From Pictodentalium vernedei (taxonomy: Eukaryota > Mollusca > Scaphopoda > Dentaliida > Dentaliidae), in NCBI GenBank assembly GCA_031216915.1, contig CM062296.1:661665838-661729837 (forward strand): a stretch of DNA of 64,000 nucleotides. Direction: 5' to 3'. Below, in pieces: positions 20,713-32,568 of this stretch. Positions within the stretch are counted from its first letter, which is position 1. Every line of letters begins with the position of its first letter. The position numbers and the translations under genes were made by a program. Below the pieces are notes generated by a model. The model saw only the letters and a list, made by a program, of their open reading frames with translations, made no database searches and was not told the DNA's origin.

Positions 20713-21718
20713 TTACAGCTTGACAACGCCTTCTCACGCTCCCATCAGGTTCCTGGTGGTCCTTTGTGAGATGTTGTTCCATTCTTGGACCAGCATGGCA
20801 CCAAGCCCCTGGACAATTCTTGGCTGGACTGAACGGGCTGAAATTGCAAGCTGCAACACATTCCAGACATGTTCGATTGGATTGAGGTCGGGGGATCTTG
20901 CTGGTCAGCCCATACGCCCAATCCCCTCCCTCTGTCGGTACTCCCCGACAGCATGGGCAACATGAGGACGGGTATTATCGTCCATCAGAATGAAACTATC
21001 ACCCACTGCACCTGCAAACAATCTGACGTAGACATCCAGGATCTCATCAATATACCGCTGTGGAGTCAATGTACTACGTTCAAGGACACAGAGCTCTGTA
21101 CGTCCATCCCTGCTGATGCCACCCAGACCACGATTGACCCTCCAACATAGCGGTCATGCTCAGCAATGTTGGCTGCATGGAATCGCTCTGCTGGTCTTCC
21201 CCATACCCTAGAACGCCTATCTGTGCGGCCTATGCAGTACCTTGACTCATCTGTAAAAAGGACAGGTCGCCAATCTTCTCTGGTCCATCCAACGCGGTCC
21301 ATGGCCCATTCGTATCGTACCTGGCGGTGGTTCTGGGACAGTGGAATGCGAATGCATGGTCTTCTCGGTCGGAGACCACCTTCGTGTAACCTTTCCCGGA
21401 TAGTCTGCGTCGAAACATTTACCCCGGATGCATTCTGAAGGTTACTGCGAAGCTGGGGTGCTGTGGCAAAGCAGTTCCTACGGGCCTGAACGATCAAAAA
21501 CCGGTCTTCACCTGCAGATGTTGCCCTGTCTCTGCCACCACCATGCCGTCTTACTGGTGTGCCATACTGCTGAAATCTTGCCCAGGCTCTGGTGATCACC
21601 GTTTGGTGCACACCAAGGGCTTCACCAACCTGACGATGGTAGCCACTTGCTCCACCATCCCTACAGCCCGCCACATTTCTACTTCAGACAAATGTCTTCT
21701 TACATTTGTATTTGCCAT
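20713..21718 (-). pseudogene. Tc1-like transposase, degenerate
   Basis: A start codon at 21718 begins MANTNVRRHLSEVEMWR. After a frameshift near 21660 the helix-turn-helix region follows (QVGEALGVHQTVITRAWARF), then GGGRDRATS, then the first catalytic block LFTDESRYCI. A second frame change near 21120 leads to the ILMDDN-RPHVAH block and SPDLNPIEHVWN, giving the DD34E-type triad of Tc1. A Trp codon has become a stop just before PARSPDLNPIEH. The stop codon lies at 20713. Overall length, about 335 codons, fits Tc1. Terminal inverted repeats were not found. It is non-functional. Confidence 0.88.
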
Positions 21719-21739
21719 ATTCAATCATTAAATCACAAG

Positions 21740-22800
21740 GGTTTGTGTGAAATGAAGATTGAATACCCTGCACAAGTCATGTACATGTATACAGTACACG
21801 AAATCATCATGAAAATCAAGGGGTACATGCTTTCCATGACTGTCACGAAAAGACTGCCTGTTAAGAGAGTTAATGTAAACACTGGGGACCATCTCAATAC
21901 ATTCCTCAATCATATCCACTAAAAATATCGCAAATATGTCACAAGCAAATTGCACAATGATGTGTCAAATATTTGGTGCTTAGCAAACTTTGAGTAGTAT
22001 ATATATGCCGTGAAAATGTGTGAACGTGCGTGAAAATTTGTGCCAAATAAGTGAAGTTAACGACGCAGAGCTGAGTAAAAGTCATAAATCCTTTGAAACT
22101 GAAAGCTCAGTTTTCCGTTTACGATCATCATACTCCTAATTTCAAGCACTAAATTGTTGTTCAATGAATCTGTATGGTAGATAAACATTATTATCATGTA
22201 ATAGAGTGTTCTCTAGTATATTAACAGAAAGTTAGTCACACAGTAAAACTACGCCACACATAACAAGTCATGTGACGTGTTGGGCCACGGGCGCTAATGG
22301 AAAATTCGTTCCATTAGCGCCCGCGGCCACACACTTCACATGACCAAACGAACTCCCATTATCAAATGTCTCTCCCCCCCTGTCGACACTATGAGCAGCT
22401 GCAGTAAAAAGTACAGGGTTCATTGATCTCTATAAGACTTTTCATCACCTCAGACCGAACGAGCCCAGGTTATAGGTCTGAGGTGAAGAGGCACATCTGA
22501 GCCTTCAACAGCAAATTCATGGAGAAAATTAGAGTGACACGGTTACATTTGGTCTTTATTCTGGACTTTCTATGTTTGATGGATATCAAATCGGAAGAAA
22601 GTGTGTGATAATATATATATATAAACATGACGTTGCCGACAATAACGGTGTATATTTGCGTGCTTCCAGAAATGATTGCAGCCCTGTATGCTTATTAGCG
22701 GCCCTTGACTTCTCCTCGGGCCGCTAACGCACCAGTCTAGCTGATAATCATTCATGCTGCACCGCTACTAAACCACACCGCCCTTCAAAAGCATGCTATT
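21740..22800. other. Mostly unique sequence with hairpins
   Basis: A strong inverted repeat lies at 22269-22343 (GGGCGCTAATGGAA / TTCCATTAGCGCCC within CATGTGA ends). A second short one lies at 22452-22490 (CACCTCAGACC / GGTCTGAGGTG). No coding signal. Confidence 0.5.
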
Positions 22801-22804
22801 GTTA

Positions 22805-22942
22805 TATTCGCAACGTGCAGCCACAAGACAACACGCTGAAAATCCTGACTCCTATATTCCCATATAATAAATATAAAATATAGACTCTTCCAACTGATGC
22901 CATTAAACTGACATGGAAGATAACATCAAAGTTCAAATTGTT
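22805..22942. repeat. PB-B remnant
   Basis: Right-hand part of the PB-B family: CAACGTGCAGCC, ATATAGACTCTTCCAACTG and ATGCCATTAAACTGACATGG, ending CAAATTGTTAA. The left arm is gone. Confidence 0.6.
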
Positions 22943-24050
22943 AATGGCGGCGGATGGTCACTGAGCATTGTTTCAATCAGAAAGGGAGACTGCTCTTTGA
23001 ACCCAAGTATTATTTCACGAGGTTCGACGATGAAGTTTGAAAGGAAGCACAAAATAAGCCCATTTGATACACTGATAGTTGGTTAGGTCCCTGTCTCTCA
23101 TATATCGCACCTACAGGCCGAAAATAGATGGTGCCAAAAGTAGCACGGACGATGTCCGTATGTCAGACTAGATTCCTCATATTGACAAATTGACAAACTC
23201 CAGATAATACTTGATGTCTACTTGAAATCGCGAGCAAATCTCCGAATACCATCCAACAAAGCAGGGCAAACGCCGATCTTTGTTCCACAAGGAGAAACAG
23301 GGCCAACGGCATTTTGTCCCCAAAATAGGTGTTTTCTGGATCTTGTGCGTTTTTTGTTCCAATCTGTGGAACAGTTTTGATAATTACCTGTCCTCCTTCT
23401 TCCTGTCGATCATGACGTTCTTGTCCAATTATATCTATGAATAAATATTAATACCTGTATGTTTAAATACCAATTTTATTTAACAATAAAAGAGCGGAAA
23501 TTGCCGTAAATAGGAAAAATTTAAAAACAACCCCAGCTATCTGCGTTTTTAACTCTACAACATACTCAAATTTCGTGAAAATTGAACGCATTTCATTTTT
23601 TGGGGGACATTGATTCCCCCCCCCCCCCCCCCCCCCCCCCATGACGACACGGGTCAGTTCGTGCTCAAGAGTTGAGAGTTTTCCTAACAGCAATACATTT
23701 TTAGATGTGGGTTTTATTGAAGATCGAATTTCCAAAATTTCAGATTGATCAGCCTTACAATGGAGGTTAACACCGGAAATTAAGAAGAAAGTGTAAACGT
23801 CAAGCCATTGTTGATAATTTGAAAAGTGGCCCATAATATTCTGATAACAAACTGACACATTTCCATCTAGGTTCGTCATTCAAAATGACTTTCGACAGCA
23901 TTACCTCCTACTGTAATTTGGGGATCTGTGATGTGAACTGATATTATAAGATGTTAGACAAGGACCTGCTGTCCCTTCCTGAGAGACGAGAATATAAGAC
24001 CCCTTCAAATACCATGACAAGTAAACTGAAAGCATTCAATATTCAGGAGA
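22943..24050. other. Unique sequence with a long C run
   Basis: A 25-base C run occupies 23616-23640. Frames across it are chance. No transposon ends were recognised. Confidence 0.4.
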
Positions 24051-24112
24051 CGTGGCAACCGTTACTTATTCCCAATTCCTTATTCGACATTCGTTATCAA
24101 CCGATAATTTAG
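24051..24112. repeat. FB-G foldback, half copy
   Basis: CGTGGCAACCGTTACTTATT through TTCGTTATCAACCGATAA, equal to the left arm of family FB-G. The right arm is absent. Confidence 0.7.
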
Positions 24113-25678
24113 GTTTTTCTTTCAACCAATCATACCAACATGACCGTCGATCACTGTCTTTTGTCATCGTTTTAGACTGACAAATGTTACAAATCTTTTT
24201 TAGGAAATTATTTCCCAATTTGCATATCATAATAAACATAACAGCGATCAGCGTGGCCGTGATGGTCAAAACCCAAACGAATTATCGAATTCATAGTCGA
24301 AACTACCCGAATTTAAAATTTAAACAAATGAAATACCCAAAATATTCGTAATTTCTTCAGTATCAGTGCCGAGTTGCTTATAACCCTGACACAGCAGACC
24401 ACATGCGTTCATTTTCGTTTGGCAGCATCACAGTGACTGCAGAGTTTTGTGGTAATAGTACGAGAGGGCGACAGAAACCAAAATTTTCCAATCATCTATA
24501 AATTAATTCACATTGATTAATTTTGTTTATTTTACTTAAATATGAATTGATAGAGTGGGTGTATTTGTTCTGATTATTATTAGTAGTAGTAGTATTAGTA
24601 TTATTATTAGTAGTAGTAGTAATAGTAGTACTATTAGTAGTAGTGTGATTATACAGTAGAAAGCCTGCAAATAAGCCTTAGGTCAAAGATAAAGACCTCA
24701 GCAAATACCCTAAATATCCTAAACCAATAGATTGGTGCAGCAGGTCATAATGTCCCAAGGCGAATGCCATGAATGTTGGTAATTGTCTGTTTTCTCAGAC
24801 TGTTTATGCGAGAATAACTCAAAAGACTTTTCATGACCCAGAACATCCACACAATGTCTTGCACCAAATCATTTGTACTGGTCATGATGACAGACGCACT
24901 GTAAAATTATTTGCATGCATGTTTCTGACATGTGTAGAAATAACACTCTTTGAGTGTTTTACTGATCATCCACACTGCACATACTGTATCAGCCCTAACT
25001 AAAAGCTTGTGTTGATATGCGATCAGAGGGACTGACGGTCGTGTGACCCAAAATCTGCCCTGGTGTTTGTTTAGCCTGTCCTGCCAGTCCCAAACCTACC
25101 TGGGTGAAGGATGAGGGTGGTCATTATGTGTAATACAGCAGAATGTAAAATGTGGTTGCATACTTACACCTTGTCACTTGGGGAAGTGACATAACATTCT
25201 GATGACACCTCTGCACAGCTTTCTCTCTCTCTAGATGCAGCTTCAGTATGTGCCCATTATCCATTGATAAGCATAAAGTGTATATGTACAGTTCTGTCCT
25301 ACCAACTGATTAATCTCTGTTGCCATTGAAAAAAAGCAATTTAATAGGAATATTCAATCAACAGGAGTTTGGTAAAATTTTTTAATCTTGCTGATTCTTG
25401 TAATAAATTGTGCATTCAGTCTATTATAACTCGTTTGACAAAGCCACTGGAGTTTTGTCACACACGATATAATTGATAAAAAGCTTTTAATCGAAGCACC
25501 GTGACCCACTAGGTCTATAAGTATGGGGACCTTGGCTCATGTCAGTGAAATTCTTCCATGCATCACCAGATTTTTTTACTCAATTAACACGAGTTTATTA
25601 TAGCATCTATATGTGATTAACAGGTCAGTTTGTAGTGATTGTATAGAAAAGTGTTGGTTGTTTGGAAAATATATTTAG
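24113..25678. other. Unique sequence with trinucleotide repeat
   Basis: An imperfect (ATT/AGT)n microsatellite lies at 24574-24645. The rest shows no repeat ends and no convincing exon. Confidence 0.45.
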
Positions 25679-25833
25679 TTAACAAATTCCAACAAAACCA
25701 TATCATGTGACACCTTTTTGGAATGAGACCATTGGGTCACATGATATGGATTTGTTGGAATATTTTTTAGAAATTTTTAAAAAATAACAGATTTTGATAC
25801 TGTGTGCATCACTGCATTGGGTAAGGGGGTTAA
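25679..25833. mobile_element. PB-A variant MITE, copy g, shortened
   Basis: Same arm type as copy f (CCATATCATGTGAC / GTCACATGATATGG). The central hairpin is mostly deleted (TTTTTGGAATGAGACC). It ends GGGTAAGGGGG-TTAA and abuts a PB-C relic through that TTAA. Confidence 0.7.
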
Positions 25834-26107
25834 GTGGTAGAGTTCTAAATTATTTTTCGAATGGGATTTGCAAAGAGTATGTTTTCAAAGAAACCATACT
25901 GCCCACAATAGGAGTTTTAGTTCAGGAAGATTCAGTTCATAACTAGTTGATTTGTTACAATTTGTTGGAAAGTGCTTGCTGGAACCTTCCAATTAATTAC
26001 AACAAAATAATTTTAGTGAATATTTTTTCCAACTACTTTTCAAGCAACAAGCAAATGAATGTTGTGTAAAGCCACCAAAGTTTTGGCACTTCTATTGGAG
26101 TTAATAT
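25830..26107. mobile_element. PB-C relic
   Basis: Starts TTAAGTGGTAGAGTTCTAAA like family PB-C. The middle shows the decayed stem GATTTGTTACAATTTGTTGG and AAGTGCTTGCTGGAACCTTC. The right end is unclear. Confidence 0.5.
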
Positions 26108-26290
26108 GCAGGCTTCTGGGGCCCAACAAGTTGATTATGGCAGCGTTTTTCTATTCACACCATTAATCGGTAAATTAAGTGTTATATTTGGAAGTAAGAG
26201 GCATGAAAGGTTTAGTACTTAATATCTAAAAAGAATGTTTTGCAATGTAATATGATTTTTGGAATGTTACCTGTTTGATAGTTGTTGGAG

Positions 26291-26503
26291 CATAGGTGTC
26301 GCCAGGATTTTTCAAAACGGGTTCAACTTCGATGAAAAAGGCATATGCCATGAGTGCAGAAGGTACAAGACCCCACCCCCATCCACGGGAAAATTTTTAA
26401 ATTTACTATCAAATGGAGCTCTCTCGTGGCTTTTGAGGGATTTCTTTGCATGCTCCGTTCTTGAAAAAAAACGTGAAAGGGCCCCCCCCCCTCGACACCT
26501 ATG
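26291..26503. mobile_element. Short element with CATAGGTGTCG ends
   Basis: Inverted ends CATAGGTGTCG and CGACACCTATG. No clear target duplication. The interior contains a stretch (26348-26393, CCATGAGTGCAGAAGGTACA and on) that recurs inside the loop of the PB-C element at 27185-27235. Confidence 0.55.
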
Positions 26504-26689
26504 AATGAGTGACCTACTGGATCTGCCCCCCCCACCGATCTCAACAGGCCAATAAGCCTCTTTTGTAAAAGCGGAGATAATAATGGTTATGTAGGGTTAA
26601 TTTAATGTGTTTTGAATAACAGTGTACTTTTATGTACATTTGATTGTTTATTGAATTGAAGAGTTACAGTTACTCTTATTTCTTTTCCA

Positions 26690-27012
26690 ATTTATTTATT
26701 TATTTATTGGTGTTTTAAGGTCACATATTTCTGCATAATGGCTAACCATGACCGTGACAGTTTTACGGGTGGAGGAAGCCGGGGTACCCGGAGAGAACCA
26801 CCGAGCAACGGCGAGCAACTGTCAGCTCCCCAACATAACAACTCCACAAAAGCAGGGTTAGCATTGGTTGAAGACAGGTGCACCATCGACGTGCAGTACG
26901 CCTTAGTACACAACGTCACCGTGCCCACACGTGGGCAATGGGGGTGAAGTGTCTTACCCAAGGACACAACGCAGTTGCCGCAGGTGTGATTCGAACCGAG
27001 GACCTCTCGGCT
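26690..27012 (-). repeat. SINE-1 copy 2, head truncated
   Basis: On the minus strand the body runs from a B-box-like GGTTCGAATC through GTGTCCTTGGG and the GGTACCCCGGCTTCC segment to a TAAATAAATAAAT tail (26690-26709 on plus as TTTA repeats). The tRNA-like 5' head is lost near 27012. The 3' part resembles the conserved domain shared by many invertebrate SINEs (family knowledge, unchecked). Confidence 0.85.
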
Positions 27013-27095
27013 ATTTCTTCTCCAACAGATAGCATAAGTATATTGGTGTCCAAGAGTAAAGGAACCTGTGTTATTTATTGATAAACCACACAAAT

Positions 27096-27517
27096 TTAAC
27101 TGGTAGAGTGCTAAATTAGTTTTGGTCATCAGAATTTGTTCACGTGTCTTTGCCTTGTTACAATTTATGGGAGAGTGCCAACAGGCCATGAGTGCAGAAG
27201 GTACAAGCCCCCCACCCCCATCCACGGGAAAAAAACAGGCACTCTCCCATAAATTGTAACAAGGCAAATCCTAAAATCCTACGCCTGTGGGCCAAGGAGA
27301 GGCGTTAATATAAGTTGCATAACTTGTTCGCCAATCCTTGTAAAACAAATAAGATTAAATAAAATAAAAAAAAAAAAATAAAAAAATCCTAACAGATTAA
27401 ATAATTTCACTTCTTAGATAAAGTGAAGCACATCCACTGAATATGAAGCATTTAAGTTGTGGTACCTATACTTCAGAGTGAAGCCCAAATATGGGCTTCC
27501 AGCACTCTACCAGTTAA
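27096..27517. mobile_element. PB-C palindromic MITE, copy 1, with nested insertions
   Basis: TTAA-CTGGTAGAGTGCT at the left and AGCACTCTACCAG-TTAA at the right. Stem CTTTGCCTTGTTACAATTTA and its mirror. The loop carries about 50 bp also present at 26348-26393, bounded by ACAGGC repeats. The right arm is split by a SINE-2 fragment (27282-27383). Copy 2 at 46828 shows the uninterrupted form. Confidence 0.85.
27282..27383 (+). repeat. SINE-2 3' fragment, nested in PB-C
   Basis: GGGCCAAGGAGAGGCGTTAA to CCAATCCTTGTAAAAC with an A-rich tail. It is flanked by AAATCCTA (27266-27273, repeated once at 27274-27281) and AAATCCTA (27384-27391). The empty site is seen in PB-C copy 2. A 5'-truncated retrotransposition product. 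Confidence 0.85.
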
Positions 27518-28105
27518 CAAGTTAATCACTATCAACTTGATGCATGTGATAAAAGGGGTTAAAGTGTAAGGGGTCTGTAAATAAATTTTATTTTGTGTTC
27601 AACTGTGACTTTGCAGTACATTCTCCTTAAGAGAAGATCAGAGTTTCTTTCCAAACCACCACACTGACTCACACATCTCTATATGGGGAGATATTCTTTT
27701 GTCCTTCCATGCTTCATCTTGTGAACTCCTTCTAGCTGACCTTTGTTGAACTTCCCCAAATCAAAACATCAACAGAAGAAAATGGCAGCCTTCAGTCAGT
27801 GAGCACTCCTCTCATAACATTTGATCTGACTCTTTGTTCCTTTCAAGAATTAGGAAAAGATTTCTTCGAGTATGTACTTGAATGTTTCTAGAATATAACG
27901 GTTCTTTTATTTTAAGGTATTTTATTGTATACAGTTTGTTCTCTTACTTAGGTCATAGCAGACCTTCAGGCGGTGCTATCTACCACATGGCAGCAGTTCG
28001 GTCGTCTACCCGACATCCATTACACAGACACCAGTCGTTTGGTGAGAAAACAAATGCAAACCAATAAGGTTAAGGACAGCCACGGTCAGAACGCCCCCCC
28101 CCCCT
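27518..28105. other. No recognisable feature
   Basis: Unique sequence with a short C run near 28095. The last 100 bases may be N-terminal Tc1 sequence too decayed to read. Confidence 0.35.
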
Positions 28106-28109
28106 TCCC

Positions 28110-28468
28110 CTGTGACATCACAACGTGAAAACAGGGTACTTCTTAGGCTGGTGCGACGATAGCCATTCACCTCAAGTACTGTACTGAAGAGCCCGTGGCT
28201 ACCAAATCGACAAATATGCAAGAGAACGATCAGGAACGGCCCGAGAAAAGCAACATTGAGGTCCAGAAGGGCCATCAAACGACGTCCTCTACTAAGAGAT
28301 CATCACCAGGTAATACGTTTGGCTTGGTGTTTAGCATTTTTCATTCATAGCATTGCATTGACTGTCATTCCTCGGACTACTATGAGTCCTGATCTGACTC
28401 CACTGGAGCACATTTGGGACATTCCAGGGCGTCGAACACAAGCACACGAACCTCCAGTACAAACTCAA
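28110..28468 (+). pseudogene. Second Tc1-like transposase, internally deleted
   Basis: One frame reads RENRVLLRLVRR, a stop, PFTSSTVLKSPW, TIRNGPRKATLRSRRAIKRR, HHQVIRLAWC, then jumps to SPDLTPLEHIWDIPGRR. These are the DNA-binding half and the last catalytic block (Glu) of a Tc1-type transposase. The catalytic Asp blocks between them are deleted in frame. It differs from the copy at 20713, so at least two Tc1 lineages are present. Confidence 0.85.
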
Positions 28469-28471
28469 TCA

Positions 28472-28588
28472 ATTCAATTCTTTATTCACAGTATACATAA
28501 AATACAGAATTTTGAGTGTTCAAGTTTTATACAGATTATTGTATACTGCAAGGGGTGTCATAGCCTGATTGGCTGTCTTCCTGACATC
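28472..28588 (-). repeat. LINE 3' end (CR1/L2-like)
   Basis: On the minus strand: GATGTCAGGAAGACAGCC, AATCAGGC, then TGTATACTGTGAATAAAGAA and an ATTGAATTGATTG tail. The GGAAGACAGCCAATC block recurs at 48519-48722, so this is a conserved 3' end family. Only the extreme 3' end was copied. Confidence 0.7.
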
Positions 28589-28590
28589 CC

Positions 28591-28808
28591 TTAACCCTTT
28601 ACCTAACATGAAAAGCAGACGACACTTGCAAAAATAATTCTTGAACAACTAATTTTTTTCATTTTTTGTCTCAAAAACATAGGTTATGACCCTCGTTGGA
28701 ACGAGCTCGTTTTTGAGACAAAAAATGAAAAAAAATAATGAAAATTAATTGGCGATTTTTGAGAATAGCGCTGGCCGGTTTTGGCCGTTAAGTTGGGTAA
28801 AGGGTTAA
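28591..28808. mobile_element. PB-A palindromic MITE, copy h, core deleted
   Basis: TTAA at both ends, CCCTTTACCTAACATG left and AGTTGGGTAAAGGG right. The right half of the central hairpin is missing: GAACGAGCTCG passes straight into TTTTTGAGACAAAAAATG. A deletion of about 36 bp between repeats of the hairpin. Confidence 0.88.
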
Positions 28809-28951
28809 GGACAACATTAACTTGGGTTTGGCAGCATGTAATACGAAGTTTATGATAGGCAGCAATGTGGGAATTTATGTGGCTAGAGTACTTGTTTCAG
28901 TTAATCGAAATGGATATGATGGGTGTGGCTACACTTTTTACGCGATCATAA

Positions 28952-29291
28952 TACAGTAGATCATAACACAATAGAAGCTCGACAACTCGAAATCCACGGG
29001 ACCGACCGATTACTTCGACTCATCCTGATGTTCGAGTTATGCACTTCGGATGTATTTGGGGTATGTGGGAATCTTGAACACAGTGACAATGAAGCTTGGG
29101 ATCAGGACCCACGAAGCCATCTCTACACCTCCCGAAATTCTCAGACCGTCTTTGGCAATGTCATCGACGGTCTAGAACTCCCGGGAAATGTTGATGGACA
29201 TTCTAGCGCCTGGTTCCCCGGACCAACTTCGACTTCGACTTATCCCTCATATTCTTGTTATCCAACTTCGAGTTATCAAGCCTCCACTGTA
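28952..29291. mobile_element. TA-flanked pogo/Tigger-like MITE
   Basis: TA-CAGTAGATCATAACAC and, at the other end, the reverse complement of CAGTGGAGGCTTGATAACTC, followed by TA. The sub-terminal AACTCGAAAT / AACTTCGAGTTAT repeats are typical of pogo/Tigger-type ends (CAGTNGNACCTCGNTAACTCG). No transposase. Length is about 340 bp. Confidence 0.7.
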
Positions 29292-29356
29292 TACTTTATC
29301 AGAACTATATTATGGCAGACATTTTCATCATGGACGCTGTAATGTTCCAGATCCAA

Positions 29357-32300
29357 CTAGGAAATGGAACATTTCAGCACTAGGGCGACAATATAAAAAG
29401 ATGGCTTGAAAATTTCTGTTTCATCCGTTAGTGTGTCTACATCTGGATTTGTCTTGCAATCGGGACATATGGGATTATGACAGATTATAGTATCTGAGTA
29501 CTTGTTTAAGTAACCGTCTTGTATTGTTTTCTTGAATATGGCACGACTGTACTCTTGGATAGTGCGAGGTATTTCATTCCAGGCTCGGGGGAACGTATGT
29601 AAGAGAAGATCTGCCGAAAATTTTGTTCTTGGTTTTCCAGGGTAGATTTTACCACTCTGCCTCGTGGTCATGCCTCTAGGGTTTTCATAAATTTTAAATG
29701 TTTCATGAAAACTCAAAGGGAGGTTGTTGTTTGACCAATCATGCATCATAAATAAAAGCACCTGAATATTGTAGAGATCGTTAAACTTTAGAACGCGATG
29801 GTACCTGAATAGAGGATCCGTATGGGATGAGTATTTCCTGTTACTGATAATGCGAATGACCTTTTTTGTAGTTTGAAGATTTTATTAGCAGAAGGAACAT
29901 GGCCCCAGACATGAATACCATAGAGCATATGGCTATGTTTTAGAGAATAATACAGCATTTTCAGAGCGCTTAAGGTAAGACATTTTTTGGTCTGTTAATA
30001 GCATATATAGCTGAGTCCATTTTTATGCAAACAACGGAAACATGTTTTATGAAATTGATATTTTCATTCATGTGAATTCCCAGGAATTTTATACTTTTAT
30101 TATCTTGTACGTTACCAATCGGCGTTATATTAGTGTCGTTTAATGAAAGAGATTCATTGCCGATACAGTGGGTGTCATTATATGGGTGTAGAATGATGAA
30201 ATTGATTTTTTTAGCATTCAGGCTAAGTTTGTTCGCACAACACCATTCGTTTATCTTCTTCAATTCCATATTTACATTTTCAAACAAAGAACCAACATTA
30301 TCACTCGAGGCATGGGCTGTGGTATCAACAGCAAACGATAGAATGTTTAGGACAGTTGAACGACTAAGGTCGTTGATATAAAGCAAAAAAAAGAAGCGGC
30401 CCCAGTATAGATCCTTGTGAAACACCAACAGAGATACTCTCTTGGGAGGATTTGGTATCCAAAAAATGTACAAATTGTTTACGCTCAGTTAAATAGTCTT
30501 TGAACCAATTTAAAGTCGATCCCCTAACTCCATAATGTTCTAACTTTCCTAACAACGTCGGGTGGTCAATTGTATCAAAGGCTTTTTAAAAATCTGTAGA
30601 AACTGATGCAGTGCAGTTTTTGGTTGGTTTATCGTTCTCACTGGCAACGGTATTTAGAAGATACAATATAGGGTATATAGTCGAATGCGTTTCTCTAAAG
30701 CCGAATTGATACTTGTATAAAATGTTTTGAGAGTTCAGGTAGTTGGAAATGCATGATCTTTTCTGAGACTTTGGAAAAGGCCGGTAAAATACTTATAGGC
30801 CTGTAGTTGGTGAAAAATTGCTTATCTCCTGATTTAAATATTGGGATAACTTTAGCTATTTTCATTTCTCGGGGGAAAATTCATTTATTAAGAGATATAT
30901 TAATAATGTGGGTGAAGGGGCTAACAATGTCTGAAATGGTTTCTTTTAGTAATTCAGTTGTTAAATCGGTATAATCTCTGCTTGTTTTAGAATGCAAACT
31001 TTGGACAACAGAGATAATTTCCTCTTCACAAGTTGGTGAGGCAAAAAAAAACGAATTGGGGCTGTTGGGGTTCATGTAGTTCGAGAAATGCGTTGGTGAA
31101 GGTGGAATGTCACTGTGCAGTTTCTTTCCAATGTTTACAAAAAAGGAATTGAATGTATCGGCAATCATTTGAGGGTCGGATATCTCAATCCCTCCATCAA
31201 CAAAAGAAGATAGCAAGGATTCAGAGCTATTTGTTGTCTTAATGGCCTTACGAAGAATGTCCCAGTTTTTTAAGGTTATTTTCGTTTCTCGTCAAAGTCA
31301 TTTTGTAATATTCTTCCTTGCATTAACGTGTCAAACGATTAAATAGAGTGCTGTAGTTTTTGTATCGATCAACGTTGATGGCTGTCGGGACCGGGGTCTT
31401 GAGTTTTTTCAGATAAAGTTTCTTTTTAGTGAATGATGACTGGAGGAGTCCAGTAGTCATCCATGGTTCACGTTTGATATATCGTTTGGGAACACGAATC
31501 ATTTTTAAAGGGAACGCTTCGTCAAATGAGGCACGGAAGGTCGCTAGGAAAGAGTTGTATGCACAGATGAGACAGGAGGAGTTAACTACATTTGAGAAGT
31601 CGCATTCAGTCAACAGCGATTTGAAATGATTCATGTGTTCTTCTCTAAATGATCGTTTCAGTTTAAGGGTTTAAGCAGACTTCTCCTCAGCTGAGTCATT
31701 AATATAGAATGTACCAAAATGATCAGTAATGTCTGTAATAATGATTCCAGCTTTGAATTTATTAAGGTTATTTGAGAATGTGTGGTCGATTACAGTTGCA
31801 GAAAAGCCCGTCACCCGCGTTGGTTTAGTTATTACGGGCATAAAACCCGAACTGAATATGGAATCAATATAAGTATTAGTCTTTGAATGGTGGTTATAAT
31901 TTAACAGGTCAATATTGAAATCTCCCATGATGTATACGTTTTTGTGTTCCCTATTTATACTCTCTAGTATATCACTTAAGGTGGTCAAGAAAAGGTCTAA
32001 GTCTGATTTAGGGGCCGTGTTAGGTCTATATATAATCACAAGTATACATTTGTGTTTAGAAGTAATTTCCACAAAAACAGATTCAAAACATGCGGGATGA
32101 AAACTGACACGTCTTTTCGTACTTTGAACGAAAGGTTATCTTTAATAAAAACCCCAACACCCTCACGTCCGTCGTCCTCAGGAGTCGATCTTGTATGATG
32201 AGTGGGTGGTATCCTTCAAGTTCATAGCATCAATTTTTTTCTATCTTGAAAATGTCGGTTAATCCGATCGCGTCTCGGAAATTATGACTGGGCTGTACGT

Positions 32301-32568
32301 CGCAGAGTGGGTTGTGCAGGTTATCCCAGTTAGCATTGAGACTACGACAGTTAAAATTGAACAGAGAGGAGGATTTGCTACCCAGCCATGCTAAACTTTT
32401 TACTTCCACGGGACTATAGTAATTGCAACCTTGGTTATCTGGATTGAACGGTGATGTCAGCAAATCATCAGTATCGGTATGAGCGTCGGATAGAGAATCG
32501 TTGAATATATTTACAAAATTGTAACAGGAATTATTCTCTACCTCATCGAGAATGATTTCATTCGCCAT
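29357..32568 (-). pseudogene. CR1/L2-like LINE ORF2, degenerate
   Basis: Reading leftward from a start at 32568: the endonuclease opens with LFNFNCRSLNANWDNL (32350-32300), then YIMGDFNIDLLNY (31930) and ITDHFGTFYI (31700). A linker follows, then reverse transcriptase with YRPISILPAFSK (30800), GVSQGSILGPLLF (30410) and SFAVDTTAHA (30330). The catalytic FADD box reads FAVD: Val codon at 30327-30329. The C-terminal part has PRAWNEIPRTIQEYS and a final CHNPICPDC. At least five frame breaks divide it. Motif order and the PRAWNxIP ending fit the CR1/L2/Rex group. No gag ORF is seen upstream. Confidence 0.87.

Noticed and set aside
21166..21438. Plus-strand frames opposite the Tc1 transposase
   Set aside because: They are the complement of a clearly recognised minus-strand transposase.
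26704..27267. 187-codon minus-strand open frame
   Set aside because: It lies almost entirely in SINE-1 copy 2 and the following MITE; tRNA-derived SINEs often give such chance frames.
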